Origin: Aeromicrobium massiliense JC14
GTDB lineage: Bacteria > Actinomycetota > Actinomycetes > Propionibacteriales > Nocardioidaceae
Assembly (NCBI RefSeq): GCF_000312105.1
Contig: NZ_HE978637.1
Span: 186,001 to 250,000 of the forward strand
Length of the DNA stretch: 64,000 bases
Direction: 5' to 3'
The position numbers were made by a program, and so were the translations under genes. The first letter of the stretch is position 1; the number at the start of each line of letters is the position of its first letter. A model generated the notes under the pieces. That model saw only the letters and a program-made list of their open reading frames with translations. It was not told where the DNA came from and searched no databases. This document shows, piece after piece, positions 51,100 through 59,510 of this stretch.

Positions 51100-51261
51100 A
51101 TGGCGGCCATGAAGCCACGGACCGGCGACGGACCGATGGAGGTCACCAAGGAGGGACGCTGCATCGTGATGCGCGTCCCGCTCGAGGGCGGCGGACGACT
51201 CGTCGTCGAGCTCAACAACGAAGAAGCCGCCACGCTCGGCGACGCCCTCAAAGCCGTCTGA
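51100..51261 (+). CDS. DUF3117 small protein
   Basis: A 53-residue protein, MAAMKPRTGDGPMEVTKEGR at the start and LVVELNNEEAATLGDAL at the end, matching DUF3117, a tiny family conserved in actinobacteria. It is too short to have a catalytic site. The stop shares bases with the next ATG (TGATG), so the two are coupled. Function unknown. Confidence 0.88.
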   Translation: MAAMKPRTGDGPMEVTKEGRCIVMRVPLEGGGRLVVELNNEEAATLGDALKAV

Positions 51262-51605
51262 TGCTGGGACTGTCCGTGCGCTGGTCGTTGACCGGCACGC
51301 CGGACGGCACCCTCGAGGCGCTGCGGGAGTACGTCGAGGAGCAGTCCTTCCGACGCTTCGCAGCCCTCGAGGGCCTGCGCTTCAAGACCTGGCGCGCCCG
51401 TGAGGGCGAGTGGTTCGAGGGCACGTACGTGTTCGTCAGCGAGTCCGCCCGCGCCGAGTTCCAGGCGCAGATGGAGGAGCAGGCCGCCGACCTGCCCGGC
51501 TCGAAGCTGATCGGCGCGGCCCCCGAGCTGATCGAGCCGTTCGAGACCGTCGCCGTCGTGCGGGGTCCGGGCGGCTTCCGCTCGGCCGCCCGGTTCGAGG
51601 GCTAG
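51261..51605 (+). CDS. Small alpha+beta protein, possibly monooxygenase-like (YdhR/ABM fold)
   Basis: A 114-residue protein. The order WSLTGTPDGTLEALREYVEE, GLRFKTWRAREGEWFEGTYVF, ARAEFQAQMEEQAA suggests the ferredoxin-like fold of antibiotic-biosynthesis/YdhR monooxygenases, but no active site can be read. It is coupled to DUF3117 and convergent with the methyltransferase by four bases. Confidence 0.6.
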   Translation: MLGLSVRWSLTGTPDGTLEALREYVEEQSFRRFAALEGLRFKTWRAREGEWFEGTYVFVSESARAEFQAQMEEQAADLPGSKLIGAAPELIEPFETVAVVRGPGGFRSAARFEG

Positions 51606-52231
51606 GCCAGTCGCTGGGCGACGAGCAGGCCGTCGCCCATCGGCAGGAGCGAGCTGCGCATCGCGTCGTCAGCCACCACCGCGGCGATCGTCTCGCGGAT
51701 CGCGGTCGTCTCCGGGTCGCGCTGGTCGGCGTCCGCGACGCGGTCGTGCCACAGCGCGTTGTCGATCACGACGAGCCCGCCGGGACGGACGAGGCGCTTG
51801 GCCTCGGCCAGGTAGTCCAGGTACTCGACCTTGTCGCCGTCGATCAGCACGAGGTCGTAGCCGCCGTCGGTCAGCCGCGGCAGGACGTCGAGGGCGGCGC
51901 CGGCGATGAGCCGGAAGCGCTGGGGCGGCAGACCCGCCTCGCGGAACGTGTCGCGGGCCAGGCGCTGGTGCTCGGCCTCCAGGTCGACCGACGTGAGCAC
52001 GCCGCCGTCGGCCATCGCGCGGAGCATCGTGAGGCCCGAGACGCCGGTGCCGGTGCCGACCTCGACCACGGCGCGAGCCTGCAGGGTCGAGACGAGCAGG
52101 GCGAGCGTGCTGGCCGCACCCTGCGAGAGCGGGGTGACGCCCACCTGGCGCGCGCGGTCGCGTGCGGCGGCGAGGTGCTCGTCCTCAGGGACGTGGCGCT
52201 CGGAGAGCTCGAGGCTGGCTGACGTGGTGAT
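51602..52231 (-). CDS. O-methyltransferase with probable AUC start codon
   Basis: A 209-residue SAM-dependent O-methyltransferase of the caffeoyl-CoA type: HVPEDEHLAAARDRARQVG (N-terminal helix), VVEVGTGTGVSGLTML (SAM loop), SVDLEAEHQRLARDTF, DLVLIDGDKVEYLDYL and PGGLVVIDNALW (metal Asp/Asn). Homologues of this type sit upstream of sigE in mycobacteria. Upstream of the conserved N-terminus there is no ATG or GTG in frame; AAGGAG (52244-52239) is seven bases before an ATC codon at 52231, below a TAGGCT -10, which makes ATC the best start. A TTG at 52285 would be the fallback. Confidence 0.85.
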   Translation of the reverse strand: MTTSASLELSERHVPEDEHLAAARDRARQVGVTPLSQGAASTLALLVSTLQARAVVEVGTGTGVSGLTMLRAMADGGVLTSVDLEAEHQRLARDTFREAGLPPQRFRLIAGAALDVLPRLTDGGYDLVLIDGDKVEYLDYLAEAKRLVRPGGLVVIDNALWHDRVADADQRDPETTAIRETIAAVVADDAMRSSLLPMGDGLLVAQRLA

Positions 52232-52259
52232 CGGAGGGCTCCTTCGTCTGGTCAGGCCC

Positions 52260-52265
52260 AGCCTA
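52260..52265 (-). promoter_or_regulatory. -10 hexamer TAGGCT of the O-methyltransferase gene
   Basis: TAGGCT on the minus strand; transcription would begin near 52253 and give a ~20-base leader ending in AAGGAG before the ATC codon. Confidence 0.5.
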
Positions 52266-52314
52266 GGCCCGCCTCCGCCCTGCAATCACGGGCGACACGC
52301 GGTGTGCGGGACAT

Positions 52315-52593
52315 TCACCGTAGCGCGTCGTCACGGCTGTCGGCCAGCGTGACGCCGAGCACGACGGCGCCCACGCCGGCGCCCAGGGTGCCGAGCACGA
52401 GCAGCAGCACGGCCCAGGCGGTCGTCGTCGCGTCCCCGTCGTCGAGCCCGGCGTGGAGCAGCGCGGCGGCGACGCCGATCAGCACCAGCCCCGCGATGCT
52501 GAGGAACCCGGTCACGGTGCGCGCGTCGTTCGTCACCGGAGCAGACGAGGGACGGATCGAGGGACGTGGAGCGGTTTTCGCGTAGGGAACCAT
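52315..52593 (-). CDS. Small two-helix membrane protein
   Basis: A 92-residue protein: a polar N-terminus of ~28 residues, two membrane helices ([19 protein letters not shown] at about 28-46 and [20 protein letters not shown] at about 62-82) and a short acidic loop between. Unknown function. Its ATG at 52593 sits inside the divergent sigE promoter region, so the two may be co-regulated. Confidence 0.68.
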   Translation of the reverse strand: MVPYAKTAPRPSIRPSSAPVTNDARTVTGFLSIAGLVLIGVAAALLHAGLDDGDATTTAWAVLLLVLGTLGAGVGAVVLGVTLADSRDDALR

Positions 52594-52611
52594 CAGCGGG
52601 CTCTCGGCGTT
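52585..52611 (+). promoter_or_regulatory. ECF (SigE-type) promoter of sigE
   Basis: GGGAAC (52585-52590) and CGTT (52608-52611) separated by 17 bp match the -35/-10 elements used by mycobacterial-type SigE/SigH sigma factors; position suggests autoregulation of sigE. Confidence 0.55.
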
Positions 52612-52640
52612 CTCTCAGCAAGGCCCGAAAGGATCGGGCC

Positions 52641-53210
52641 ATGAACGAGGTTCAGGAGCCCGTGACCCAGACGCTCGACTGGCACGACGTGGTGGCGCAG
52701 CACTCCGCCCGCGTCTACCGCCTGGCGTACCGGCTCACCGGCAACCGCCAGGACGCCGAGGACCTGACCCAGGACGTGTTCGTCCGGGTGTTCCGCTCCC
52801 TCGACCGCTACGAGACCGGCAACTTCGAGGGCTGGATCCACCGCATCACGACCAACCTGTTCCTCGACCGCGCCCGTCGTCGCTCGCGCATCCGCATGGA
52901 CGGGTTCGCCGAGGGTGCCGAGGAGCGCCTGCTCTCGCGCGAGGTGCAGCCGGACGCGTCCGTGCACGAGGCCGGCTTCGACCCCGACGTCGAGACCGCG
53001 CTGCAGTCGCTGTCCGAGGACTTCCGCGTCGCCGTCGTGCTGTGCGACGTCGAGGGCCTGTCGTACGAGGAGATCGCCGACGTGCTGGGCGTCAAGCTCG
53101 GCACGGTCCGTTCGCGCATCCACCGCGGACGCACGCAGCTGCGCCAGGCCCTCGCGCACCGCGCCCCGCAGGGCGGGCGCACCCGTGTCGGGGGCCCGGT
53201 CGAGGTCTGA
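52641..53210 (+). CDS. sigE: ECF RNA polymerase sigma factor SigE
   Basis: A 189-residue extracytoplasmic-function sigma factor. Region 2 ([54 protein letters not shown]) melts and reads the -10; region 4 ([28 protein letters not shown]) reads the -35. Neighbouring anti-sigma factor, tatB and mrp identify it as the orthologue of mycobacterial SigE, the envelope-stress sigma. The stop overlaps the anti-sigma ATG (TGATG). Confidence 0.93.
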   Translation: MNEVQEPVTQTLDWHDVVAQHSARVYRLAYRLTGNRQDAEDLTQDVFVRVFRSLDRYETGNFEGWIHRITTNLFLDRARRRSRIRMDGFAEGAEERLLSREVQPDASVHEAGFDPDVETALQSLSEDFRVAVVLCDVEGLSYEEIADVLGVKLGTVRSRIHRGRTQLRQALAHRAPQGGRTRVGGPVEV

Positions 53211-54061
53211 TGGGGCACCTGGACGACGACGTCGCCGCGTACGTGGACGGGCAGCTGCCCGAGTCCGCGGCGCTGGCGGCCCGTCGCCACCTGGAGGGGT
53301 GCGAGCCGTGCCGCTGGGCGGTGGCCCAGCAGGAGGCCATGAAGGCGCGGATGCGTCAGGCCGGGGGACCGATCGTCCCGCACTCCCTGATGGCCTCGCT
53401 CGCCCAGCTGCCCGACGCGCGCATCGAGCACGAGCCGTGGTCGGCCCGGCTGCGCCGCTCGCGCACGATGCGCGTCTCGACCGGCGTCCTCGGCTCGTGC
53501 GTGGCCCTGCTGGCCGTCGCCTTCGCCCTGGGGGCCCCGGACGACGGCCCGGACGCGGTCACGCCGCCGTTCGCCGCCTACGTCGCCGCGTTCGCCGGTC
53601 CCGGTGCGTCACCGGTGCTGGCGGCCGGCAGCCCGATCGACGACGTGCAGGCCGAGCGGCTCACCGCCGAGGGCTGGCCGTGCCACCACACGCTCGCCGG
53701 CGACCTGCGCCGCGAGCACGGCAGCCAGGACGCGTCCACCGTCGCGCTGAGCTACGGCAACGGCACGCACCGGCTCGACCTGTACGAGCAGCAGGGCGCC
53801 CTGAGCGAGGCCGCCGTGCGCGGCTTCTCGCGCACCACGGTGGCCGGGTCGCCGGTGTGGATGAGCGCCGGATCGCCCACGATCCTCACCTGGGACGCCG
53901 ACGGACTCGTCTACACGGTGGTGACGGACGCCGGCACCGAGCGCATCGGACGCACCCTGGCCGAGCTGCCGACGCCGGCGAGCCCGGACGACCCGAGCCT
54001 GCCGGAGCGGGTCGGCGACGGGTTCGCCCGCATGGCCGGCTGGGTCGCCGACGCCGCCTGA
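53210..54061 (+). CDS. rseA: Zinc-type anti-sigma factor of SigE
   Basis: A 283-residue anti-sigma factor. The zinc motif is RRHLEGCEPCRWA (His27, Cys31, Cys34) at the N-terminus; a single membrane helix lies near residues 90-110 and a ~170-residue outer domain follows, much longer than in mycobacterial RseA, which is cytoplasmic. This makes it a membrane-anchored type that would need proteolysis to release SigE. Gene symbol by position and motif. Confidence 0.87.
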   Translation: MGHLDDDVAAYVDGQLPESAALAARRHLEGCEPCRWAVAQQEAMKARMRQAGGPIVPHSLMASLAQLPDARIEHEPWSARLRRSRTMRVSTGVLGSCVALLAVAFALGAPDDGPDAVTPPFAAYVAAFAGPGASPVLAAGSPIDDVQAERLTAEGWPCHHTLAGDLRREHGSQDASTVALSYGNGTHRLDLYEQQGALSEAAVRGFSRTTVAGSPVWMSAGSPTILTWDADGLVYTVVTDAGTERIGRTLAELPTPASPDDPSLPERVGDGFARMAGWVADAA

Positions 54062-54078
54062 GCGGACGCCCTCGGGCC

Positions 54079-54084
54079 TAGGCT
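54079..54084 (+). promoter_or_regulatory. -10 hexamer TAGGCT of the DUF2200 gene
   Basis: TAGGCT, six bases before the ATG at 54091. Confidence 0.55.
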
Positions 54085-54090
54085 GGCCCC

Positions 54091-54444
54091 ATGGGGCACC
54101 GCATCTTCACCACCGCCGTGGCGGACGTCTACCCGCACTACGTCACCAAGGTCGAGCGCAAGGGGCGGACCCGCGACGAGCTGGACGCGGTGACGTGCTG
54201 GCTCACCGGCTTCGACCGGGACGAGCTGGAGCAGCACCTGGCGTCGGGCACCACGTTCGAGGACTTCTTCGCCGAAGCCCGCCTGAACCCGGGCGCCGAG
54301 CTCATCACCGGCTCGGTCTGCGGGGTGAAGGTCCAGGAGGTCGAGGACCCGCTCATGCGGCGCATCCGCTACCTGGACAAGCTCGTCGACGAGCTCGCCA
54401 AGGGCAAGGCGCTGGAGAAGGTGCTCCGCACCCCAGCCGCCTAG
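54091..54444 (+). CDS. DUF2200 protein
   Basis: A 117-residue protein: [20 protein letters not shown], then [17 protein letters not shown] and [20 protein letters not shown] are DUF2200 landmarks. Related sequences are common but unstudied. It occupies the place between the anti-sigma gene and tatB where mycobacteria have the protease htrA, and is convergent with tatB by one base. Confidence 0.87.
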   Translation: MGHRIFTTAVADVYPHYVTKVERKGRTRDELDAVTCWLTGFDRDELEQHLASGTTFEDFFAEARLNPGAELITGSVCGVKVQEVEDPLMRRIRYLDKLVDELAKGKALEKVLRTPAA

Positions 54445-54445
54445 G

Positions 54446-54781
54446 TCAGGTCGCCTCGTCGTCGAACGGGGGACGGGCGCCGACCGGCAGCACCGACGGC
54501 AGGGCGACGTCGGGGTTCAGCCGCGGCTTCGTGGGCGACGCGTCGTCGTCCAGGAAGGTGCGGCGCACGACCTCGCGCGGGTCGAGCGAGGCGAGGTCGA
54601 CGTCGGAGAAGTCCTTGCCCATCTCGCGGCCGAGGTCGTTCTTGGCGTTCTCGGCCATCTGCCGCACCGTGCGGATGCCCCGCGCCGCCTGACGGGCGAT
54701 CTCGGGCAGCTTGTCCGGACCGAAGATGAGCAGGGCGACCACCATGATGACGGCGATCTCCGCCCACCCCATGCCGAACAT
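54446..54781 (-). CDS. tatB: Sec-independent translocase subunit TatB
   Basis: A 111-residue TatB. The N-terminal helix (GWAEIAVIMVVALLIFGPDKL) with the conserved Glu, the FGPDKLPE turn, an amphipathic helix (ARQAARGIRTVRQMAENAK) and an unstructured acidic tail fit TatB/TatA. The length and location next to sigE and mrp favour TatB over TatA. It recruits twin-arginine substrates to the membrane with TatC. Confidence 0.92.
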   Translation of the reverse strand: MFGMGWAEIAVIMVVALLIFGPDKLPEIARQAARGIRTVRQMAENAKNDLGREMGKDFSDVDLASLDPREVVRRTFLDDDASPTKPRLNPDVALPSVLPVGARPPFDDEAT

Positions 54782-54790
54782 GGCTGGAGC

Positions 54791-55930
54791 CTACAGTCGG
54801 CCGGCGGGGGCCAGGCCGAGCTGCATGCCGGCCAGGCCGCGGGTGCGACCGCTGAGCTGGTCGGCCATCTTCTGCAGCTCCTGAGCGGCCGCGGACGTGG
54901 GGTCGGAGACCACGATCGGCTCGCCGGTGTCGCCACCGACGCGCAGCTTCTCGTCGAGCGGGACCTTGCCGAGCAGCGGCACGTCGTAGCCGAGCCGCGC
55001 GCCGAGGGTCTTGGTGACCTGCTCGGCGCCACCGGAGCCGAAGACCTCCATGCGCTCGCCCGAGGGCAGCTCGAGGTAGCTCATGTTCTCGACGACGCCG
55101 ACGACGCGCTGGTGCATCATCGAGGCCATCGTGCCGGCGCGCTCGGCGACGGTCGCAGCGGCCTGCTGCGGCGTGGTGACGACGACGACCTCGGCGCCGG
55201 GCAGGTGCTGGCCCAGGCTGATCGCCATGTCGCCGGTGCCCGGCGGCAGGTCGAGGAAGAGCGCGTCCAGGTCGCCCCAGTAGACGTCGCTGAGCATCTG
55301 GACGAGAGCACGGTCGAGCATCGGGCCGCGCCAGGCGACGACCTGGTCGCGCGCGGGCTTGAGCATGCCGATGCTGATGACCTTCATGCCGTGCAGCGGC
55401 ACGGGCATGATCATGTCCTCGACCTGCGTGGGACGCGCGTCGCCGGCGCCCAGCATGTCGGGGATCGAGTGGCCGTAGATGTCGGCGTCGACGATGCCGA
55501 CCTTGAGACCGCTGCGCGCCATGGCCAGCGCGAGGTTGACCGTCACCGAGGACTTGCCGACGCCGCCCTTGCCGGAGGCGATGGCGTACACCTTGGTCAG
55601 GTTGCCCGGCTGGGCGAAGGGGATGTCGCGCTGGGTGACGCCGCCGCGCAGCACCTCCTGGAGGTTCTTGCGCTGCTCCTCGTTCATGACGCCCATGTCG
55701 ACCGTCACCTGCGCGTCCGGCGCGACCTTGACGACCGCGTTGGTCGTGTCGCGGGTCAGCGTGTCCTTGAGCGGGCAGCCGGCGACCGTCAGCAGCAGCT
55801 TGACCGTGATGCTGGAACCGTCGATGAGGACGTCGTCGACCATCCCGATCTCGGTGATGGGTCGCTTGATCTCCGGGTCGTTGACGGTGGCGAGGGCCTC
55901 GAGGACCTGCTCACGGGTGACGGAAGCCAT
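54791..55930 (-). CDS. mrp: Mrp/NBP35-type iron-sulfur cluster carrier ATPase
   Basis: A 379-residue P-loop protein: an N-terminal MIP18/DUF59 domain (1-80, with GCPLKDTL) and a ParA-like ATPase with SGKGGVGKS (119-127), IVDADIYGHSIPDML and DLPPGTGD. The CxxC of many Mrp proteins is missing; VFGSGG follows LPSGERME directly, as in other actinobacteria. It delivers Fe-S clusters. The ATG at 55930 (not 55939) is chosen because TACCAT lies seven bases before it. Confidence 0.92.
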   Translation of the reverse strand: MASVTREQVLEALATVNDPEIKRPITEIGMVDDVLIDGSSITVKLLLTVAGCPLKDTLTRDTTNAVVKVAPDAQVTVDMGVMNEEQRKNLQEVLRGGVTQRDIPFAQPGNLTKVYAIASGKGGVGKSSVTVNLALAMARSGLKVGIVDADIYGHSIPDMLGAGDARPTQVEDMIMPVPLHGMKVISIGMLKPARDQVVAWRGPMLDRALVQMLSDVYWGDLDALFLDLPPGTGDMAISLGQHLPGAEVVVVTTPQQAAATVAERAGTMASMMHQRVVGVVENMSYLELPSGERMEVFGSGGAEQVTKTLGARLGYDVPLLGKVPLDEKLRVGGDTGEPIVVSDPTSAAAQELQKMADQLSGRTRGLAGMQLGLAPAGRL

Positions 55931-55937
55931 GACGCCC

Positions 55938-55943
55938 ATGGTA
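55938..55943 (-). promoter_or_regulatory. -10 hexamer TACCAT of mrp
   Basis: TACCAT on the minus strand, seven bases before the ATG at 55930. Confidence 0.5.
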
Positions 55944-55988
55944 CGTACCGGCGCGTAACGCCAGCAGGGCAGCGTGCCCTCACCCGGC

Positions 55989-56492
55989 TCAGCCCTCGGC
56001 GGGGTCGTCCTCGCGGCGGCGGTCGAGCTCCTCGACGAGGTCGCGCAGCTCCGAGCGCAGGAAGTCGCGGGTGGCGACCTCGCCCATGCCCAGGCGCAGG
56101 CTCGCGACCTCGCGGGCCAGGAACTCCATGTCGGCGTGCGACTGGGCGCTGGCCTGGCGGTCCTGCTCCTGCTGGACGCGGTCGCGGGCCTCCTGGCGGT
56201 TCTGCGCCAGCAGGATGAGCGGCGCCGCGTACGAGGCCTGCAGCGACAGCACGAGCGTCAGGAAGATGAACGGGTACTCGTCGAAGCGCGGACGGTCGGG
56301 GCCCCCGGGCAGGTTCCACAGCACCCACAGCACGATGAGCACCGTCATGCCGCCGAGGAACCTCGGCGTGCCCATGAAGCGGGCGAACTCCTCGGCGAAG
56401 CGGCCGAACGTCTCGCGGCCGCCGCGCGGCCGGGGCAGGCGGCGGCGCGACGGGTCGCGCGGCTGGTCGAGGCGGAATCCGGTCTCAGCCAC
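55989..56492 (-). CDS. DUF1003 membrane protein
   Basis: A 167-residue protein: basic N-terminus, two membrane helices (about 48-62 MTVLIVLWVLWNL and 76-95 IFLTLVLSLQASYAAPLIL) joined by DEYPFIF, then a charged C-terminal coil (ARDRVQQEQDRQASAQSHAD). That is the DUF1003 layout. It overlaps the MgtE-like gene by eight bases and belongs to its operon, so magnesium-related function is possible. Confidence 0.87.
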   Translation of the reverse strand: MAETGFRLDQPRDPSRRRLPRPRGGRETFGRFAEEFARFMGTPRFLGGMTVLIVLWVLWNLPGGPDRPRFDEYPFIFLTLVLSLQASYAAPLILLAQNRQEARDRVQQEQDRQASAQSHADMEFLAREVASLRLGMGEVATRDFLRSELRDLVEELDRRREDDPAEG

Positions 56493-57753
56493 GGGGCACC
56501 GCCCTCGAGGCCAGGCCGTGGGTCTCGCTCTCGCGCCAGCCCTCGGGCAGCAGGTGGTCGAGCACGTCGTCGATGGTCACGACGCCCAGCAGGTGCGCGG
56601 CGTCGTCGACCACGGGCAGGGCGACCATGTTGTAGGCCGCGAGCAGGCTCGAGACCTCCTCGAGGCTGCTCTCGGCGCGCGGCCACTCGATGTCGTTGTC
56701 GACGACCGCGCCGACGAGCGTCGAGGGAGGCTCGCGCAGCAGCTGCTGGAAGTGCACGACGCCCAGGAAGCGTCCGGTCGGCGTCTCCAGCGGCGGGCGG
56801 CACACGTAGACGGTGCTGGCCAGCGCTGGGTGCAGCTCGGGGGCGCGGACGCGGGCGAGGGCCTCGGCGATGGTCGCGTCCGGGGGCAGGACGATCGGCT
56901 CGGGCGTCATCATGCCGCCGGCCGTGCGGTCCTCGTAGGTCATGAGCCGGCGGACGTCCTCGGCGTCGTCCTCGTCCATGAGCCCGAGCAGGTGGTTGGC
57001 GGTGGCCGCGGGCAGCTCGCCCATGAGGTCGGCGGCGTCGTCGGCGTCCATCTTGCCGAGCACGTCGGCGGCTCGCTCCGGGTGCAGCACGCCGAGGATC
57101 TCGACCTGCAGCTTCTCGGGCATCTCCTCGAGGATGTCGGCGAGCCGCTCGTCGGTGAGCTCGGCGGCGATCTCGGTGCGCCGCTTGGGCGTGAGCTCGC
57201 GCAGCGCGTTGGCCACGTCGACCGGGCGCATGTCGTCCATCGTGGCCAGCAGGTGCGTGGCGCCCTGGCCGGGCTCCTCGCTGGACAGGCCCGAGACCTC
57301 GTCCCACTCGACGACGTGGCTCGCGCCGCGGCGGCCGAAGCGCTTGCCGGCCTCGCGCACGGCCAGCTGGCCGACGTACCAGTCGCGACGGGCGTCCTGC
57401 TCCATCGCGACGTCGTAGACGGTGCCGGTGGTGCCGTCGGGCAGCGTGACGGTGCGGTCGAGCAGCTCGCCGAACACGAGCGTCTCGGTGCGGCGCTGCT
57501 CGAAGCGGCGCACGTTCAGCAGGCCGGTGGTGATGACCTGGCCGGCGTCCACGGACGTGACGCGGGTGATCGGCAGGAAGACCCGGCGGCGGCCCAGCAC
57601 CTCGACGACGACGCCGAGCACGCGCGGACGCTGGCGGGCCGAGCGGACGGCGATGACGACGTCGCGCAGCTTCCCGACCTGGTCGCCGGCGGGGTCGAAC
57701 ACGGCCAGGCCCACGAGACGGGAGAGGAAGACTCGTCCTGGCGTGGTGCTCAC
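56485..57753 (-). CDS. MgtE N-domain plus CBS pair protein, no membrane part
   Basis: A 422-residue soluble regulator: PRC-barrel-like N-terminus (about 5-90), MgtE N-terminal helical repeats (about 170-280, ELTPKRRTEIAAELTDERLADI, HPERAADVLGKMDADDAAD) and two CBS domains (MMTPEPIVLPPDATIAEAL; YNMVALPVVDDAAHLLGVVT). It lacks the MgtE channel helices, so it senses Mg2+ or nucleotides but cannot transport alone. GTG start with AGGAGG. Confidence 0.9.
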   Translation of the reverse strand: MSTTPGRVFLSRLVGLAVFDPAGDQVGKLRDVVIAVRSARQRPRVLGVVVEVLGRRRVFLPITRVTSVDAGQVITTGLLNVRRFEQRRTETLVFGELLDRTVTLPDGTTGTVYDVAMEQDARRDWYVGQLAVREAGKRFGRRGASHVVEWDEVSGLSSEEPGQGATHLLATMDDMRPVDVANALRELTPKRRTEIAAELTDERLADILEEMPEKLQVEILGVLHPERAADVLGKMDADDAADLMGELPAATANHLLGLMDEDDAEDVRRLMTYEDRTAGGMMTPEPIVLPPDATIAEALARVRAPELHPALASTVYVCRPPLETPTGRFLGVVHFQQLLREPPSTLVGAVVDNDIEWPRAESSLEEVSSLLAAYNMVALPVVDDAAHLLGVVTIDDVLDHLLPEGWRESETHGLASRAVPRG

Positions 57754-57896
57754 GAGCAGACCTCCTGCGACGAACGGGCGGACCGGGGTGAGCGGACCAG
57801 TCCGCACGGTGCGCTCGCTCCCGGCCCCGACCCTACCGCCGAGGCCGTGGAGCCGCCGCGACCGACGTCCGACGGGCCGAGCGGCGTCGTCCTGCG

Positions 57897-57902
57897 TAGG
57901 TT
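57897..57902 (+). promoter_or_regulatory. -10 hexamer TAGGTT of the OFA carrier gene
   Basis: TAGGTT, 30 bases before the ATG at 57933, followed by AGGGGG as ribosome-binding site. Confidence 0.4.
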
Positions 57903-57932
57903 GAGACGCACGTCACTCCAGGGGGTACATCC

Positions 57933-59450
57933 ATGACGCTCGCCGTGCTCGACCGCGACCGCACGGTCGCCAAGCCCACGTTCAACCGATGGCTCATCCC
58001 GCCGGCCGCGCTGGCGGTGCACCTGTGCATCGGCCAGGTGTACGCGACCAGCGTCTACAAGAGCTCGCTGGTCGAGCACTTCGACTCCTCGCTGACCGCG
58101 ATCGGCTTCATCTTCTCGCTGGCCATCGTCATGCTCGGCGTCTCGGCCGCGGTGTTCGGCACGTGGGTCGACACCGGCGGCCCGCGCCGGGCCATGGCGG
58201 CGGCCGCCGCGTGCTGGGCGACCGGGTTCCTGGTCGCGGCCCTGGGCATCGTCAGTGAGCAGCTGTGGCTGGTCTACCTCGGCTACGGCGTCATCGGCGG
58301 CATCGGCCTGGGCATCGGGTACATCTCGCCGGTCTCGACGCTGATCAAGTGGTTCCCCGACCGGCCCGGCCTGGCCACCGGCATGGCGATCATGGGCTTC
58401 GGCGGCGGCGCGATGATCGCCAGCCCGGCGTCGTCGTGGCTGCTGGAGCGCTACGACAGCGCGTTCGACACCGCCAGCGGGGTCGCGTCCGGCTCGGCCG
58501 TCGCGAAGCTGTTCATCACGTTCGCGGTCGTCCACCTGCTCGTCATGTCGTTCGGGGCCTGGCTGATCAAGGTGCCGCCGCCGGGCTGGCGGCCGGCCGG
58601 CTTCGACCCGTCGACGGTGAAGCAGAAGTCGCTCGTGACCACCGAGAGCGTCTCGGCCAACAACGCCATCCGCACGCCGCAGTTCTGGTTCCTGTGGGTC
58701 GTGCTGTTCTGCAACGTCACCGCCGGCATCGGCATCCTCGAGCAGGCCGCGCCGATGATCCAGGACTTCTTCCGCGAGAACGGCGAGTCGACGGTCGCGG
58801 CCGCGTCGGCCGCGGGCTTCGTCGGCGTGCTGTCACTGTGCAACATGGCGGGCCGGTTCGTCTGGTCGTCCACCTCGGACGTCGTGGGGCGCAAGCCGAT
58901 CTACATGCTCTACCTCGGCGTCGGCGTGGTGCTGTACCTCGTGCTCGCGCTGCAGGGCTCGACGTCGGTCGTGCTGTTCGTCGTGCTGGCCGGCATCATC
59001 CTGAGCTTCTACGGCGGCGGCTTCGCCACGGCGCCGGCCTACCTGCGCGACCTGTTCGGCACCTTCCAGGTCGGTGCGATCCACGGCCGGCTGCTGACGG
59101 CGTGGTCGGCCGCGGGCATCGCCGGACCGCTCATCGTCAACGGCTTCCTGGACGCGCGCGGCGAGCCGGGCAACCTCCAGGCCGCCGACTACCGGCCGGC
59201 GCTGCTGACCATGGCGGCGCTGCTGGCCGTCGGGTTCGTGGCCAACCTGCTGATCCGGCCGGTCGCGGACCGCTTCCACGAGCCCGGCCGCACCGAGCCG
59301 ACGGCGGCCAGCGCCGACGGCGACGTGGTCGAGGCGCACGACGTGGAGCGGCAGACCCCGCTGCTCGTGCTGGCCTGGGCGGTGGTCGGCATCCCGCTCG
59401 GCTACGGCATCTACGAGACGGCGGCCAAGGCGGTCGACCTGTTCGGCTGA
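57933..59450 (+). CDS. OFA-family MFS transporter
   Basis: A 505-residue major facilitator with 12 membrane helices and an extra C-terminal helix. HLCIGQVYATSVYKSSL in helix 1 and GYGVIGGIGLGIGYISPVST in helix 4 are hallmarks of the oxalate/formate antiporter group; PDRPGLATGMAIMGFGGGAM and DVVGRKPIYMLYL are the MFS loops. Facing an FdhF-like enzyme it may carry formate, oxalate or another small acid, but OFA members have varied substrates. A strong terminator follows. Confidence 0.88.
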   Translation: MTLAVLDRDRTVAKPTFNRWLIPPAALAVHLCIGQVYATSVYKSSLVEHFDSSLTAIGFIFSLAIVMLGVSAAVFGTWVDTGGPRRAMAAAAACWATGFLVAALGIVSEQLWLVYLGYGVIGGIGLGIGYISPVSTLIKWFPDRPGLATGMAIMGFGGGAMIASPASSWLLERYDSAFDTASGVASGSAVAKLFITFAVVHLLVMSFGAWLIKVPPPGWRPAGFDPSTVKQKSLVTTESVSANNAIRTPQFWFLWVVLFCNVTAGIGILEQAAPMIQDFFRENGESTVAAASAAGFVGVLSLCNMAGRFVWSSTSDVVGRKPIYMLYLGVGVVLYLVLALQGSTSVVLFVVLAGIILSFYGGGFATAPAYLRDLFGTFQVGAIHGRLLTAWSAAGIAGPLIVNGFLDARGEPGNLQAADYRPALLTMAALLAVGFVANLLIRPVADRFHEPGRTEPTAASADGDVVEAHDVERQTPLLVLAWAVVGIPLGYGIYETAAKAVDLFG

Positions 59451-59461
59451 CGGCCCAGCCA

Positions 59462-59500
59462 CGACGAGCCCGCCCGAGCACTGCTCGGGCGGGCTCGTCG
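59462..59500. terminator. Bidirectional hairpin terminator
   Basis: Perfect 19-bp arms (59462-59480, 59482-59500) with a one-base centre, between the convergent OFA and DUF1810 genes; no U-tract. Confidence 0.8.
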
Positions 59501-59510
59501 CGTGACGGGG

